A DNA stretch of 64,000 nt from Rhabdothermincola salaria (GTDB lineage: Bacteria > Actinomycetota > Acidimicrobiia > Acidimicrobiales > Acidimicrobilacustridaceae): contig NZ_JAJQXW010000001.1 in assembly GCF_021246445.1 (NCBI RefSeq), forward strand, positions 930,001 through 994,000. Direction: 5' to 3'. The position numbers were made by a program, and so were the translations under genes. Positions 34,528-44,535 of the stretch are shown here, piece by piece (within the stretch, counting starts at the first letter, position 1; each line of letters starts with the position of its first letter). The notes beneath the pieces were generated by a model that was not told where the DNA came from, searched no databases, and was given only the letters and a program-made list of their open reading frames with translations.

Positions 34528-37014
34528 TCACCGCACCATCTGGCGGATCCGACGGGCGTACTCCTCGGCCAGGCGACGGGCGGAGTCCGCCGAGGAGCCT
34601 TCGGCCCAGATGTGGGTGACCGGCTCCTCGGGGTCGGGCAGGGCGAGGGCCCACCCGCCGTCGTGGAGCACCTTGACGCCGTCGACGAGCACGAGGTCGC
34701 GGTCCTTGCTCTGCTCCATGAGCGTGCGCATCACCGCCCCCTTCTGATCCCACGGGGTGACCACGGTGTCGTGGACCACGTGCACGCGAGGGAGCCCGGC
34801 CACCACGTCGGACAGCTTCCGTTCGTGGAAGGCCATCAGGTCGAGGACCTTCACGAGGGTCGCGGCCGCGTCGAACCCCGGCATGAAGCCGGGGAGGATG
34901 AAGTTGCCGGACTGGTTGCCCGCGAAGCCCACCCCGGCCTCGGTGGCGGCGTCCATGAGGGCCGGGTTGGAGAGCTTGGTCCAGCGGATCTTGATGCCGT
35001 GCTCCTCGAGGATGCGCACCGCGGCCTGCGAGGTGTTCACCGGCAGGGCCACCCGGTCGCCGAAGAGCGTGCCGGGCAGCAGCGTCAGCAACGAGAGCAG
35101 GCTCTCGGAATGGGTGAGGACGTGGCCCTCGTCGTCGACCAGGCGCAGCTGCTCGCCATCGGGGTCGATCACCGCGCCGAGCTGGCTGCCGGAGCTGCGG
35201 ACCAGGTCGGCGACGGCGGTGGCGTGCCCGTCGAGGTCGTCGCGCAGCACTCCGGCGGTGGAGATGAACGGGTTGACGGCGAGCACCTCGAGGCCGAGCT
35301 TCGACAGCACGTTGGGCATGGCGAAGGACGCCGAGCCGTAGGCGTAGTCGATCACGACCTTGGAGCGGGCGGCTCGGATGCGGCTCATGTCGACGGTGGC
35401 ACCGAGGGCGTCGGCGTAGTGCTCGAGGGCCCGGGAGGCGAAGCCGATGTCGCCGATCTCGCCCGGGAAGACCCGGCGGAAGTCCTGGCGGGCGTAGAGG
35501 CGTTCGATCTTGCGTTGCACGTCCTCGGTGATGTCGAGCCCGTCCTCGTCGAAGAAGCGCACCGCCACGGATTGCGGGTCGCCCTTCACCAGGCGCACGG
35601 TGAGGCCACCGCGGATGTTCGGACGGCGCATCACGAAGCGGGTCACCGGGACCGACGCCACCTCGAGGTCCTCGACGTTGATCCCCACGCTGTTGAGTCC
35701 GGCCATCAGCGCCCGCTTGAGCATGCGGGACGAGCGGCTGGAGTCACGGGAGGTGACGACGGTGGTGCCCTTCTTGAGCAGACCGCCGTAGGCCATGGCC
35801 ACCCGCACCGCGAACTCGGGGGTGATGTCGACGTTGGCCAACCCCGACGCGCCGATCCGGCCGAACAGGCTGCGGGCGCCACGCGACTCCCACACGATCG
35901 ACTCGTTGACGACGGCGCCGGGCTCGACGGTCTTGAAGGCGTAGACCTTCACCCCCGAGCCCAGGCTGGCTTCCTCGCCGAGGAAGCACTCGTCGCCGAT
36001 GACCACGCCCTCCTCGGTGCGCACCCCCTTGCGCAGGTCGCACGAGCGACCCACCACGGTGCCCCGCAGGCGCACGGCCTCGCCGAGGTAGGCGTTGTCG
36101 TTCACGACCGTGCGCTCGAGGAAGGCGTCGTTGCGCACGCGGACGTTGGCGCCGAGCACCGAGTACTCCCCGATCACGGCGCCGGCCTCGATGCGGCAGT
36201 TCTCCCCGATCACGGCGGGCCCGGCGATGGTGGCATCGGGGTTCACCTCGGCGTTCTCCGCCAGCCAGACGCCCGGACGTATCTCGAACCCGGGGATCTC
36301 CACCTCCACCTTGCGGTCGAGGATGTCCTTGTGGGCCCGCACGTAGGCCTCGAGCGTGCCCACGTCCTCCCAGTACCCCTCGGTGATGGCACCGAAGAGT
36401 GGCTTGCCCTCGGCGAGGAGCTTCGGGAACACCTCGCTGGAGAAGTCGACCGAGCGATCGGGCTCGATGTAGTCGAAGATCTCCGGTTCGAGCACGAACA
36501 TGCCCGTGTTGATGGTGTCGCTGAAGACCTGCCCCCACGTGGGCTTCTCGAGGAACCGCTCGATGCTGCCGTCCTCACGGGTGATCACGATGCCGAACTC
36601 GAGCGGGTTGTCGACGTGGGCCAGTCCGATGGTGGCCATCGCCTGGTTCGCCTCGTGGACGTCGATGATGGCGGAGAGGTCCACATCGGTGAGCACGTCG
36701 CCGGAGATCACCAGGAAGCGCTCGGTGAGGTGCTCCATGGCGTTGCGCACCGAGCCGGCGGTCCCGAGGGGGGTCTCCTCGGTGGCGTAGGCGATCTTCA
36801 CGCCGAAGTCGGAGCCGTCGCCGAAGTAGTCGCGGATGGCGTTGGCCATGAAGGCCACCGTCACCACGATCTCGTCGATGCCGTGGCGCTTGAGCAGGTC
36901 GATGACGTGCTCCATCATCGGCCGGTTGACCAGGGGCAGGAGCGGCTTCGGAGCGTTGGAGGTGAGGGGCCGGAGCCGGGTTCCCTCGCCACCCGCCATG
37001 ATGACCGCCTTCAT
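34528..37014 (-). CDS. Nucleotidyltransferase fused to a degenerate phosphomannomutase domain
   Basis: An 828-residue fusion. Residues 1-240 are a sugar-nucleotidyltransferase ([20 protein letters not shown], then GTAGSVRN and FLEKP motifs), residues about 250-370 are left-handed beta-helix repeats, and residues about 380-828 are an alpha-D-phosphohexomutase-like domain. The phosphoserine loop (TASHNP) is replaced by [20 protein letters not shown], so mutase activity is doubtful. It probably makes GDP-mannose or another NDP-sugar. It follows gcvH transcriptionally on the same strand with its own upstream space. Confidence 0.85.
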   Translation of the reverse strand: MKAVIMAGGEGTRLRPLTSNAPKPLLPLVNRPMMEHVIDLLKRHGIDEIVVTVAFMANAIRDYFGDGSDFGVKIAYATEETPLGTAGSVRNAMEHLTERFLVISGDVLTDVDLSAIIDVHEANQAMATIGLAHVDNPLEFGIVITREDGSIERFLEKPTWGQVFSDTINTGMFVLEPEIFDYIEPDRSVDFSSEVFPKLLAEGKPLFGAITEGYWEDVGTLEAYVRAHKDILDRKVEVEIPGFEIRPGVWLAENAEVNPDATIAGPAVIGENCRIEAGAVIGEYSVLGANVRVRNDAFLERTVVNDNAYLGEAVRLRGTVVGRSCDLRKGVRTEEGVVIGDECFLGEEASLGSGVKVYAFKTVEPGAVVNESIVWESRGARSLFGRIGASGLANVDITPEFAVRVAMAYGGLLKKGTTVVTSRDSSRSSRMLKRALMAGLNSVGINVEDLEVASVPVTRFVMRRPNIRGGLTVRLVKGDPQSVAVRFFDEDGLDITEDVQRKIERLYARQDFRRVFPGEIGDIGFASRALEHYADALGATVDMSRIRAARSKVVIDYAYGSASFAMPNVLSKLGLEVLAVNPFISTAGVLRDDLDGHATAVADLVRSSGSQLGAVIDPDGEQLRLVDDEGHVLTHSESLLSLLTLLPGTLFGDRVALPVNTSQAAVRILEEHGIKIRWTKLSNPALMDAATEAGVGFAGNQSGNFILPGFMPGFDAAATLVKVLDLMAFHERKLSDVVAGLPRVHVVHDTVVTPWDQKGAVMRTLMEQSKDRDLVLVDGVKVLHDGGWALALPDPEEPVTHIWAEGSSADSARRLAEEYARRIRQMVR

Positions 37015-37068
37015 GAACGTCCTCCCTCGGCGCAGGTGCCGCCCCACGGCGGCCTGATGCCTGCGAAC

Positions 37069-37761
37069 CTACCCTGCCCGGGCGGCTCGGCCCTCCCGCA
37101 GGGCGCGGATCCCGGCCGGGACGTACATCACCGCCGCGTAGTAGCTGAGGACGAGGCCCGGGACGGCGAAGGCCCAGGCCATCACCGCGGCCTCGTCGGC
37201 CCACCACATGGTGCTGGCTCCGGCGAGGAACAGCGGGAAGGCGAACATCAAGGCGAACGTGCCGGCCTTGCCGAACCAGGTGACGTCGATCCGAACGGCA
37301 CCCAGCGCGGCCAGCGTGAGGGTGGCACCGGCCACCAGTCCCTCGCGGACCAGCACGGCGACGCACAACCACAGCGGGGCGGCGCCGTCGATGATGATGG
37401 CCACGATGGCGACGAAGAACAGCAGGCGGTCCGCCACCGGGTCGAGCACCTTCCCGAGCGTCGACACCTGGTGCCAGCGGCGGGCGATGTACCCGTCGAC
37501 CCAGTCGGTTGCCCCGAGTCCGGCGAGCAGCCAGGCGGCCGCGCCCTGGTCCCCCTGGCCGAGCAGCAGCCACACGAAAACGGGGAGCAGCGCCAGGCGG
37601 ACGAAGGTGATGACGTTGGGCACGGTGACGATGCGGTCCTCCCCGGCCACGTCGTCGCGGTGGACCTCGATGGCGTGCTTCTCGGAGGCGGCCTGGGCGC
37701 TGACCGGGCGTGCGCCGCGTCGCACGGGGTCCGGAGGCGGGGACGCGGGCATGGTTCGCAC
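37069..37761 (-). CDS. pgsA: CDP-alcohol phosphatidyltransferase (PgsA-like)
   Basis: A 230-residue membrane enzyme with the CDP-alcohol motif D(x)2DG(x)2AR(x)8G(x)3D(x)3D, found as DWVDGYIARRWHQVSTLGKV followed by LDPVAD. Several transmembrane helices follow a cytoplasmic N-terminus of about 45 residues. It probably makes phosphatidylglycerophosphate or a related lipid such as phosphatidylinositol phosphate. The start is ATG at 37761 or 37752; the divergent HIT gene begins only 17 bp away. Confidence 0.85.
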   Translation of the reverse strand: MRTMPASPPPDPVRRGARPVSAQAASEKHAIEVHRDDVAGEDRIVTVPNVITFVRLALLPVFVWLLLGQGDQGAAAWLLAGLGATDWVDGYIARRWHQVSTLGKVLDPVADRLLFFVAIVAIIIDGAAPLWLCVAVLVREGLVAGATLTLAALGAVRIDVTWFGKAGTFALMFAFPLFLAGASTMWWADEAAVMAWAFAVPGLVLSYYAAVMYVPAGIRALREGRAARAG

Positions 37762-37778
37762 TCTACGATCACCGTCCC

Positions 37779-38183
37779 ATGACCACGATCTTCACCAAGA
37801 TCCTCACCGGCGAGCTCCCGGGGCGCTTCGTCCACCGTGACGAGACCTGTGCCGCCTTCCTCACCATCGCCCCCATCACGAAGGGCCACACCCTCGTCGT
37901 CCCCGTCGCCGAGGTCGACCACTGGACCGATCTCGACGACGAGGTGGTCGCCCACCTCATGGTGGTGGCCAAGAAGGTCGGCGAGGCCCAGAAGCGGGCC
38001 TTCGGCGCCGATCGGGTGGCCCTGATGATCGCCGGGCTGGAGGTGCCCCACACCCACCTGCACGTGCTGCCCATCCGCAGCGAGCGCGACATGGACTTCG
38101 CCAAGGCCCAGGGCGACGTCCCGGCCGAGGAGCTCGACGCCGTCGCCGATGCACTGCGGGCCGAGGTGGAGCGCGGGCAGTAG
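37779..38183 (+). CDS. HIT-family nucleotide-binding protein
   Basis: A 134-residue HIT protein. The histidine triad is HTHLHVLP (His91, His93, His95). The N-terminus MTTIFTKILTGELPGRFVHR is characteristic. These enzymes hydrolyse nucleoside phosphoramidates or AMP-linked compounds. It lies back-to-back with pgsA with almost no intergenic space, so promoter elements must overlap coding sequence or transcripts are leaderless. Confidence 0.92.
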   Translation: MTTIFTKILTGELPGRFVHRDETCAAFLTIAPITKGHTLVVPVAEVDHWTDLDDEVVAHLMVVAKKVGEAQKRAFGADRVALMIAGLEVPHTHLHVLPIRSERDMDFAKAQGDVPAEELDAVADALRAEVERGQ

Positions 38184-38196
38184 GACGGCTCGCCCG

Positions 38197-38940
38197 TCAG
38201 AGCAGGCTGGACTGCCCGGGGAGCTCACCCTCCGGGACCGGGTCGACCTCGTCGACGAGGTGGGCGCCCTTGTTGCGCACGTTGTTGACCTCGGTGCTCA
38301 CCGGTCGCAGGGCCACCAACGAGGGCGGCGCCGGCACCAGGAGCCGCCCGAGGACCTCGAGATCGTGCACGTCGGGGTCGAGCCAGGTGTCCCACTGCGA
38401 CCGGGGCAGGATGACCGGCATCCGGTCGTGGACCGGACGCACCGTCTCGTTGGGCTCGCCGGTGATGATCGTGCACGACCGCAGCGACCCCCCGCCGGCC
38501 TCACGCTCGGCGTCCGAGGCGCCGGGGTCACGCCACACCTCCCAGAGGCCGGCGAACGCCAACGGCTCGCCGTCGGGTCGGTGGATGTAGACGGGTTGCT
38601 TGCGCTTCTGGCCCGGGACGGCCTTCCACTCGTAGAAGCCGTCGGCCGGGACCAGGCACCGCCGCTTCTGGAAGGCCGGCTTGAACGCCCCCTTCGACGC
38701 GAGGGTCTCGGCTCGGGCGTTGATCATCCGGTTGCCCACCGACGGGTCCTTGGCCCAACGCGGCACCAGGCCCCAGTGCATGGGGGTGACCCGCCGGGTC
38801 CGGCCGTCGGCGAGCACGACGTAGACGTCGTTGGTCGGGGCCACGTTGTAGCTGGGTTCGAGGGCCGCTTCGGGGGCTTCGGCATCGAAGTACCGAGCGA
38901 TCTCCCCGGGCGGGGAGGCAGAGACGAAGCGGCCGCACAT
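38197..38940 (-). CDS. SRAP/YedK-type abasic-site-processing protein
   Basis: A 247-residue SRAP-domain protein. Cys2 at MCGRFVSASP is the catalytic residue that forms a thiazolidine link to abasic sites in single-stranded DNA; PSYNVAPTNDVYVV provides the conserved Asn, RMINARAETLAS the DNA-binding loop, and ADGFYEWK the catalytic Glu. It protects abasic sites during replication. Monocistronic, convergent with the HIT gene. Confidence 0.93.
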   Translation of the reverse strand: MCGRFVSASPPGEIARYFDAEAPEAALEPSYNVAPTNDVYVVLADGRTRRVTPMHWGLVPRWAKDPSVGNRMINARAETLASKGAFKPAFQKRRCLVPADGFYEWKAVPGQKRKQPVYIHRPDGEPLAFAGLWEVWRDPGASDAEREAGGGSLRSCTIITGEPNETVRPVHDRMPVILPRSQWDTWLDPDVHDLEVLGRLLVPAPPSLVALRPVSTEVNNVRNKGAHLVDEVDPVPEGELPGQSSLL

Positions 38941-38980
38941 GGTCGTGACGGTAGTGGCCCGGGGCGGGACCGCAAGGGGG

Positions 38981-40558
38981 TCAGGCGGGGTCGACGTCGG
39001 CGTCGGTGAAGCCGACCTCGGGGCGCAACGTCGGGAACAAGATGACCTCTCGGATGCTCTCCACGCCGGCCAGCAGCATCACCAGGCGATCGATGCCCAT
39101 GCCCATCCCACCGGCCGGGGGCATGCCGTACTCCAGGGCCCGGATGTAGTCGAGATCGACGTCGGCGGCCTCGGGGTCGCCGGCGGCCTTGTGGGCCGCC
39201 TCCTCGCGGAACCGGGCCAGCTGCTCGGCGGGGTCGTTGAGCTCGCTGTAGGCGTTGGCCAGCTCGCGACCGTCGACGATCACCTCGAAGCGCTCGACCA
39301 ACGTCGGGTCGTCTCGATGGGGCTTGGCCAGCGGCGACGTCTCGCGAGGGTGGTCGAGCACGACCGTCGGTTCCACCACCTTGGGCTCGACCAGCTCGTC
39401 GTAGACCTCGTGGGTGCAGCGCCCCGCGCCCCACGAGTCGTCCCAGGCCAGGCCCAGGCCGTCGAGGACGGCACGCGCCTCCGCCACCGGCATGGCCGGG
39501 TGGATGTCGACGCCGACGGTCTCGGCGATGAGCTCGACCATGGTGACCCTGCGCCACGGTCCGGCCAGCTCGATCGTGCGTCCCCGGCACTCCACGGTGG
39601 TGGTGCCGTTGGCGGCCTGGGCGGCCGCCCCCACCAGCGCCTCGGTGAGCTCGATCATCTCGTTGTAGTCACCGAAGGCCTCGTAGGCCTCGAGCATGGT
39701 GAACTCGGGGTTGTGGCGGGTGTCGATGCCCTCGTTGCGGAACACGCGGCCGATCTCGAAGACCCGTTCGAACCCGCCCACCAGGAGCCGCTTGAGCGGG
39801 AGCTCGAGGGCGATGCGCAGGTAGGTGTCGAGATCGAGGGCGTTGTAGTGGGTGACGAACGGCCGGGCCGTGGCCCCGCCCTGTTGGAGGTGCAGCATCG
39901 GCGTCTCCACCTCGAGGTACTCCCGCTGGCGCAGCACCGCGCGGACGGCATCGACCGCGGCGACGCGCACCTCGAACACCCGCCGAGCGTCGGGGTTGAC
40001 GGTGAGGTCGACGTAGCGCTGACGAAAGCGCGTGTCCACGTCGGACAGGCCCTTCCACTTGTCCGGGAGGGGCCGGACCGCCTTGGAGAGCAGGACGAAG
40101 TCGGTCACCTTGACCGACAGCTCGCCCTTCCTGGTCACCATGACCGTGCCCTCGACCCCGACCCAGTCGCCTCGATCGAGGTCGTTGAAGTCGGGCATCC
40201 GCTCCTTGCCGAGCACCCCGGCGGACACGAACAGCTGCACCTCCCCGGAACGGTCTCGCAGCTGACCGAAGGTGAGGCGCCCCTGTTCCCGCTTGAGCAT
40301 CAAGCGGCCGGCGACGCGCACCTCGACGTCGGTCTCCACCCCGTCCTCGAGGCCCTCGAACTCGGCCCGCAGCTCCCCGATGGTGCGGTCGCGGTCGAAG
40401 CGGTAGGGGTAGGGATCGATCCCGCGCTCGCGCAGGGCGGCCACCTTGTCCAGGCGCTGCGCCCGGATCGACGCCCTCTCGACCGCCGCCTCGGCGTCGC
40501 TGAGCTCCTCGACGACCTCGGCGTCGTCGGCGCCGCTCGTGGTGGCATCGGGGGTCAT
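38981..40558 (-). CDS. lysS: Lysyl-tRNA synthetase, class II
   Basis: A 525-residue class II synthetase that charges tRNA-Lys. An N-terminal OB fold (VRVAGRLMLKREQGRLTFGQ, LRDRSGEVQLFVS) precedes the catalytic domain with motif 2 (VFRNEGIDTRHNPEFTMLEA) and motif 3 (GMGIDRLVML). The ATG at 40558 is chosen; the preceding 270 bases have no domain match. A long leader (40559-40833) separates it from the divergent mscS. Confidence 0.94.
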   Translation of the reverse strand: MTPDATTSGADDAEVVEELSDAEAAVERASIRAQRLDKVAALRERGIDPYPYRFDRDRTIGELRAEFEGLEDGVETDVEVRVAGRLMLKREQGRLTFGQLRDRSGEVQLFVSAGVLGKERMPDFNDLDRGDWVGVEGTVMVTRKGELSVKVTDFVLLSKAVRPLPDKWKGLSDVDTRFRQRYVDLTVNPDARRVFEVRVAAVDAVRAVLRQREYLEVETPMLHLQQGGATARPFVTHYNALDLDTYLRIALELPLKRLLVGGFERVFEIGRVFRNEGIDTRHNPEFTMLEAYEAFGDYNEMIELTEALVGAAAQAANGTTTVECRGRTIELAGPWRRVTMVELIAETVGVDIHPAMPVAEARAVLDGLGLAWDDSWGAGRCTHEVYDELVEPKVVEPTVVLDHPRETSPLAKPHRDDPTLVERFEVIVDGRELANAYSELNDPAEQLARFREEAAHKAAGDPEAADVDLDYIRALEYGMPPAGGMGMGIDRLVMLLAGVESIREVILFPTLRPEVGFTDADVDPA

Positions 40559-40833
40559 GGGGGCTCCTAGCAGCAGACGACGGCGGCGAGCGCGACGGCG
40601 GGGTGCCGACGGGCACCCCGCAGCGCAGATCTGGTCGGGGGCGCCCAGTCGAGCCGCACCCTCGGTCGGATCGACACTATCGGATGGCGACCGGACCCCG
40701 AGGTGGGGGTTCGCTCCGCTCGGGAGGGGTAGGACCTCGTCAACACCGCTCCCACCCGGGGGCGACCGACGCCTGTCCGAGCCCCACCCTGGAGGGTGAA
40801 CCCCGTGGCCCAGCCGATGCCGACCCTGCTGCC

Positions 40834-41832
40834 ATGACCCACCGGTGGCTGCTCGCCCAGGCCGGCGACGAGATCGCCGACGTGCAGGAACAAGCCCAGA
40901 GCTGGATCGACCGAGCCGTCGATTCACTGCCCCGCATCGGCATCGCCGTCGGGGTGCTCCTCGTCATGTGGGGGGTCTCGGTCGGCGTCCGCCACCTGCT
41001 CGCCTACCGCTGGCGGCGCACGCGGACGCCCAGCTTCGCCGCCGTCATGTCCCGACTGGTCGGCTGGGTGATCGTCGGGCTGGGGATGTTGGTCGCCCTC
41101 GTTGTCGGCTTCCCGAGCATCGATCCCGTCGACATGGTCGCCGGCCTCGGCATCGTCTCGGTCGCGGCCGGCTTCGCCTTCCAGGACATCTTGTCCAACC
41201 TGTTGGCCGGTCTGCTCCTCATCGTCCGCCAGCCCTTCATCTCGGGCGATCAGATCGAGGTCGACGACCACCACGGCACCGTCGAGGGCATCACCATCCG
41301 GGAGACCTCGATCACCACGTTCGACGGCCGCCGCGTCCTCATCCCCAACCGCGACGTCTACCAGGGGGCGGTCGTCATCCAGACCGCGCACCCGGCGGTG
41401 CGCAGCGAGCTGACCGTCGGTTGCAGCTACGACGACGACCTCGAGGTGGTGACGGCCACGGCCCTGACGGCCCTGCGTTCGTGCCCCGGCGTCCTTCGCG
41501 AGCCACCTCCGGAGGCGTTGCTGTGCGAGTTCGGGGAGTCGACGATCACCCTCGAGCTCTGGTTCTGGAGCGACCCGCACCAGATCGAGGTCCGCCGCAC
41601 CCAGCACCAGGTGGTGCTGGCGACGAAGGCCGCCTTCGACCGAGCCGGGCTCTCCATGCCCTGGCCGATCGTCACCTTGCAGGCCGGGCCGTCGATGAGC
41701 AGAGCCCTGGGCGATGCGCCGGATGCGGCCGGGGACGACGATCCCCGTGATCGGGACGACGCGGGACCTTCACCGTCGGCCCCGGGGGGCGACCCGGGTC
41801 AGGACAGCGAGGTGGCGAACAGGCCGTCGTAG
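40834..41832 (+). CDS. Small MscS-type mechanosensitive channel
   Basis: A 332-residue channel with three transmembrane helices followed by the MscS beta domain. The pore helix region reads GIVSVAAGFAFQDILSNLLA. After it comes FISGDQIEVDDHHGTVEGIT (upper beta domain) and IPNRDVYQGAVVIQ. The C-terminus is Asp/Pro-rich. It opens under membrane tension. A second, larger paralog lies at 44536-46371. Its end overlaps the convergent acyl-CoA-dehydrogenase-like gene by 34 bp. Confidence 0.9.
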   Translation: MTHRWLLAQAGDEIADVQEQAQSWIDRAVDSLPRIGIAVGVLLVMWGVSVGVRHLLAYRWRRTRTPSFAAVMSRLVGWVIVGLGMLVALVVGFPSIDPVDMVAGLGIVSVAAGFAFQDILSNLLAGLLLIVRQPFISGDQIEVDDHHGTVEGITIRETSITTFDGRRVLIPNRDVYQGAVVIQTAHPAVRSELTVGCSYDDDLEVVTATALTALRSCPGVLREPPPEALLCEFGESTITLELWFWSDPHQIEVRRTQHQVVLATKAAFDRAGLSMPWPIVTLQAGPSMSRALGDAPDAAGDDDPRDRDDAGPSPSAPGGDPGQDSEVANRPS

Positions 41833-42950
41833 GCGAGACCCCACGGTGGACGGAGGAAGCCGAGGGCGCGCACGTCCTCGAACCAGTGAGCGAAGGGCGA
41901 CCGTTGCGAATAGGTCCCTCCCCCGAGGACCCGACCAAGGCGGCGCACGACGTCCTCGGCCAGCTCGGCCCCTGCCTGCTTGGCCCGCAGCGCCCCGTGG
42001 ATGGCGACGGTGGGGTCTCCCGTCTCCGTCGCCCGGACGCCACCCTCGAAGGCCTGGACCATGAGCCAGTGCTCAGTCTCGGCTCGAGTCCACTCCACCT
42101 GCTCGTAGGCGCGGAGGTCCTGCGCCTTGGCGGCGATCGTCGGACGCGCGGTGGCCACCGCCTCGTCGACAAGACCCAGGATCACGGCCGTGAACAGGCA
42201 CGAGATGTAGGCCCCGCTGTTCTGCGTCAGGTCGCTGAGCGGTCCGGGGTACGCCGCTCGGACGGCTGGCGCCCCCTCGAGGTCCATGGCGTGGCTCTGG
42301 GTGGCCTTCATGCCGGTCCCGTCCCACTCGGCGAGGAGGCGCATGCCGCCGGATCCGTCCCAGGAGCGGTCGCTCGTGTCGAGGACGAACAGCGACGGGC
42401 TGTCCTCGCCCTCTGCGACCGCGGTCGTGACCATGAAGTCGGCGATGCCCGAGCCGCTCCCGAAGTGCTTCTGACCCACCAGGCGATAGCCGTGTCCCGG
42501 CAGGCCCACGTCGACCGCCGGATCGGGCGTCGCAACCGTCCGCGTCCTCGAGATGTCGCCGCCACTGCCGGGCTCGGACGTGATCGTGCCCCACTGGGAC
42601 CCGGACACGGCTGATGCGAAGACGGCCCGTCGCTGCTCGGCCCACTCCGATGCGTCCCCCTCTGCGGTCGCCGCCCAGTAGGCGAGGACGGCGGGGTGCA
42701 TGGCGGCCACCAGCGCCACGGCGGGGTCGGCCCCGCCCAGATCTCGCAAGGCACCGGCCAAGGGGCGAACGGAGCGGACGACGTCCTCGAAGCCCCCACC
42801 GGCGACGACCGGCGCACACGCGGCGAGGAAGCCGGCGTCGGCCAGGGCGCGGAAGTCGGCAGGGTCGAGGTGGCGGCGGGTGAGGCGTTCGGCTCGTTGC
42901 TCGCGCCACTCGGTCGCGAGCGGTGCGACGGCGGCCTGCAACTCGGACAT
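41799..42950 (-). CDS. Acyl-CoA-dehydrogenase-family flavoprotein
   Basis: A 383-residue acyl-CoA-dehydrogenase-fold protein from the ATG at 42950 (a GTG at 42971 would add seven residues). AVSGSQWGTITSEPGSGGDI and GYRLVGQKHFGSGSGIADFM are the FAD-binding beta-domain positions, and the C-terminal helices include GRVLGGGTYSQRSPFAHWFE. No typical catalytic Glu position can be assigned. Substrate unknown. Overlaps mscS by 34 bp at its 3' end. Confidence 0.82.
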   Translation of the reverse strand: MSELQAAVAPLATEWREQRAERLTRRHLDPADFRALADAGFLAACAPVVAGGGFEDVVRSVRPLAGALRDLGGADPAVALVAAMHPAVLAYWAATAEGDASEWAEQRRAVFASAVSGSQWGTITSEPGSGGDISRTRTVATPDPAVDVGLPGHGYRLVGQKHFGSGSGIADFMVTTAVAEGEDSPSLFVLDTSDRSWDGSGGMRLLAEWDGTGMKATQSHAMDLEGAPAVRAAYPGPLSDLTQNSGAYISCLFTAVILGLVDEAVATARPTIAAKAQDLRAYEQVEWTRAETEHWLMVQAFEGGVRATETGDPTVAIHGALRAKQAGAELAEDVVRRLGRVLGGGTYSQRSPFAHWFEDVRALGFLRPPWGLAYDGLFATSLS

Positions 42951-43264
42951 GGCGACCACGACATCCTCCACGACAGATCGTCATCCGACCGCTCCCAGCG
43001 TGCTCGCTCGGCATCGACCTGTCCACGACCAGCGTCGGGGATCGGCCCGCTCGACTCTCACCCGGCCCCCTCGTCGCCGCTTTCCGGCGACCTCGGAGCC
43101 CAGCGACCGCCCGCCGGGGCGGGCGCCGTTCGAGCCGATCTGGCAAAGGAGATGACCCAGGACCCTGGTGAGGACGGGTGCCGGGATCGACAGTCGAAGT
43201 AGGCGACCGGCCCTTCCGCCGTCCGAGCGGGCGGCGCTGGTCGACGCAGTGTCGGAGGTGCATC

Positions 43265-44044
43265 ATGCGCGCCCGCCCATCCGCCCGGGGTTCCCTGACC
43301 GAGCGTCAGGCAAGGGGTGGCGGCGCACCCTCGGCGGTTCGCTCCCACCGCTGGCGCCGACCCGGGCTGTTCGCCCTGCTCGTGCTCTCGCTCCTCGTTG
43401 TCGCCTCGTGCGACCCCAACCCCTACCAGGGGTCGCCGGACGGCCCCCAGCTGACCATCGTCGGCGACAGCCTCGTCTGTGACATCGAACGCCAGGCCAA
43501 CGACCGCTTCCTCTACGAGGGCTGGCACGTGTCGGTCACCGCGCTCGGCGGGTACACGGTGCAGGACCACGAGGGCACGATCCGCAAGGTCGCGGCCACG
43601 AACCCACAGGTCGTGGTGATTGCGCTGGGCGCCAACGACATCCGCGAGATCAGCGAGGGGCTGCAGACCTACGACGAGTACCGCCGCGACGTGCGCGTGA
43701 CCCTCGACATCCTGCGCAACGTGCCGTTCCTCGTCTGGGTGGGTGTGACCACCACCAACGGCTACTGGGGGCCCGACGGGGACCACCGGGTCGTAGGACC
43801 GTGGATCAACCTCATCACCGTGGTCGAGCTGGCCGCATCCGGGCGGGTCCCGGGTACGACGCTCTACGCCGACTGGGCCAGCGAGTCGGCTGGACGGATG
43901 GACTACTTCGTCGCTCCGGGGAACGTGCACCACTCGGCGCTGGGCTGCGCGGCCTACCTCGACCTCATCGATCGTGCGGCCGCCTCGTTCCCGGGAAGCC
44001 CCATACAGCGGCCGCTGGACTCGGTGAGCGTCGGCCCTGGTTGA
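43265..44044 (+). CDS. SGNH/GDSL-type hydrolase lipoprotein, truncated by nonsense stop
   Basis: A 259-residue predicted lipoprotein. The N-terminal helix (RPGLFALLVLSLLVVASC) ends in a lipobox Cys. IVGDSLVCDIERQAN carries the block I Ser, ALGANDIRE the block III Asn-Asp pair, and VAPGNVHHSALGC the Asp/His-type C-terminal block. It probably hydrolyses esters, such as cell-wall or lipid acyl groups. The frame runs into a TGA at 44042-44044, after which the same frame continues into a recognisable C-terminal domain, so the protein is shorter than the apparent ancestor. Confidence 0.82.
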   Translation: MRARPSARGSLTERQARGGGAPSAVRSHRWRRPGLFALLVLSLLVVASCDPNPYQGSPDGPQLTIVGDSLVCDIERQANDRFLYEGWHVSVTALGGYTVQDHEGTIRKVAATNPQVVVIALGANDIREISEGLQTYDEYRRDVRVTLDILRNVPFLVWVGVTTTNGYWGPDGDHRVVGPWINLITVVELAASGRVPGTTLYADWASESAGRMDYFVAPGNVHHSALGCAAYLDLIDRAAASFPGSPIQRPLDSVSVGPG

Positions 44045-44320
44045 GCGCGGATCGTCGGGTGGGCGGCCGACCCCGACAGCACGACGACCGACATCCACCT
44101 CTACGTCGACAACCGTTGGGGCGGAGCGTTCACCGCCGACCGCCATCGCCCCGACGTGGCGCTCGCCCTCCCCCAGTTCGGGGCGTACCGGGGCTTCGAC
44201 GTGACCTTCCCGGTGTCGTCGGGACCGCACACGATCTGCGTGTAGGCCATCGACCAGGGCCCCGATGCGCCGAACCTGCTGGTGGCGTGCCGTGAGACCT
44301 GGGTGTCATCGGCTGGCTGA
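44045..44320 (+). pseudogene. Detached C-terminal domain of the SGNH lipoprotein
   Basis: In frame with the preceding gene, this stretch encodes RIVGWAADPDSTTTDIHLYV and GAYRGFDVTFPVSSGPHTIC, a domain that recurs at the ends of secreted actinobacterial proteins (GWA.DPD ... H.Y.D ... GFD ... HTVCVYA). Two stop codons interrupt it: TGA at 44042-44044, where Gly would be expected (GGA to TGA), and TAG at 44243-44245, where Tyr would be expected (TAC to TAG). The final stop is 44318-44320. Confidence 0.78.
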
Positions 44321-44535
44321 GCCGCCGACCGGTGGTGCCGCCACACATGGGGTGGCCGCCCCGGCCTTCGATCTGCACAAGCGGGCCGGCAGCCCTCTGA
44401 CCAACCCGCTCGTCGAATGGAGCCTCCGCGTCGTCTTGGCCTGTGCGCAGGTCTCGCGGACGGCTCCCCCCCCCCTCCGGTCCCACGGGATTCGACCATC
44501 AGGCGATGCGCGGCAGCCGGCGCGGCGGCAGGCCC

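Noticed and set aside
34471-37782. 1103-codon open frame antisense to the nucleotidyltransferase-mutase gene
   Set aside because: It is a GC-rich antisense shadow: composition-driven, no domain resemblance, and covers a clear gene on the other strand.
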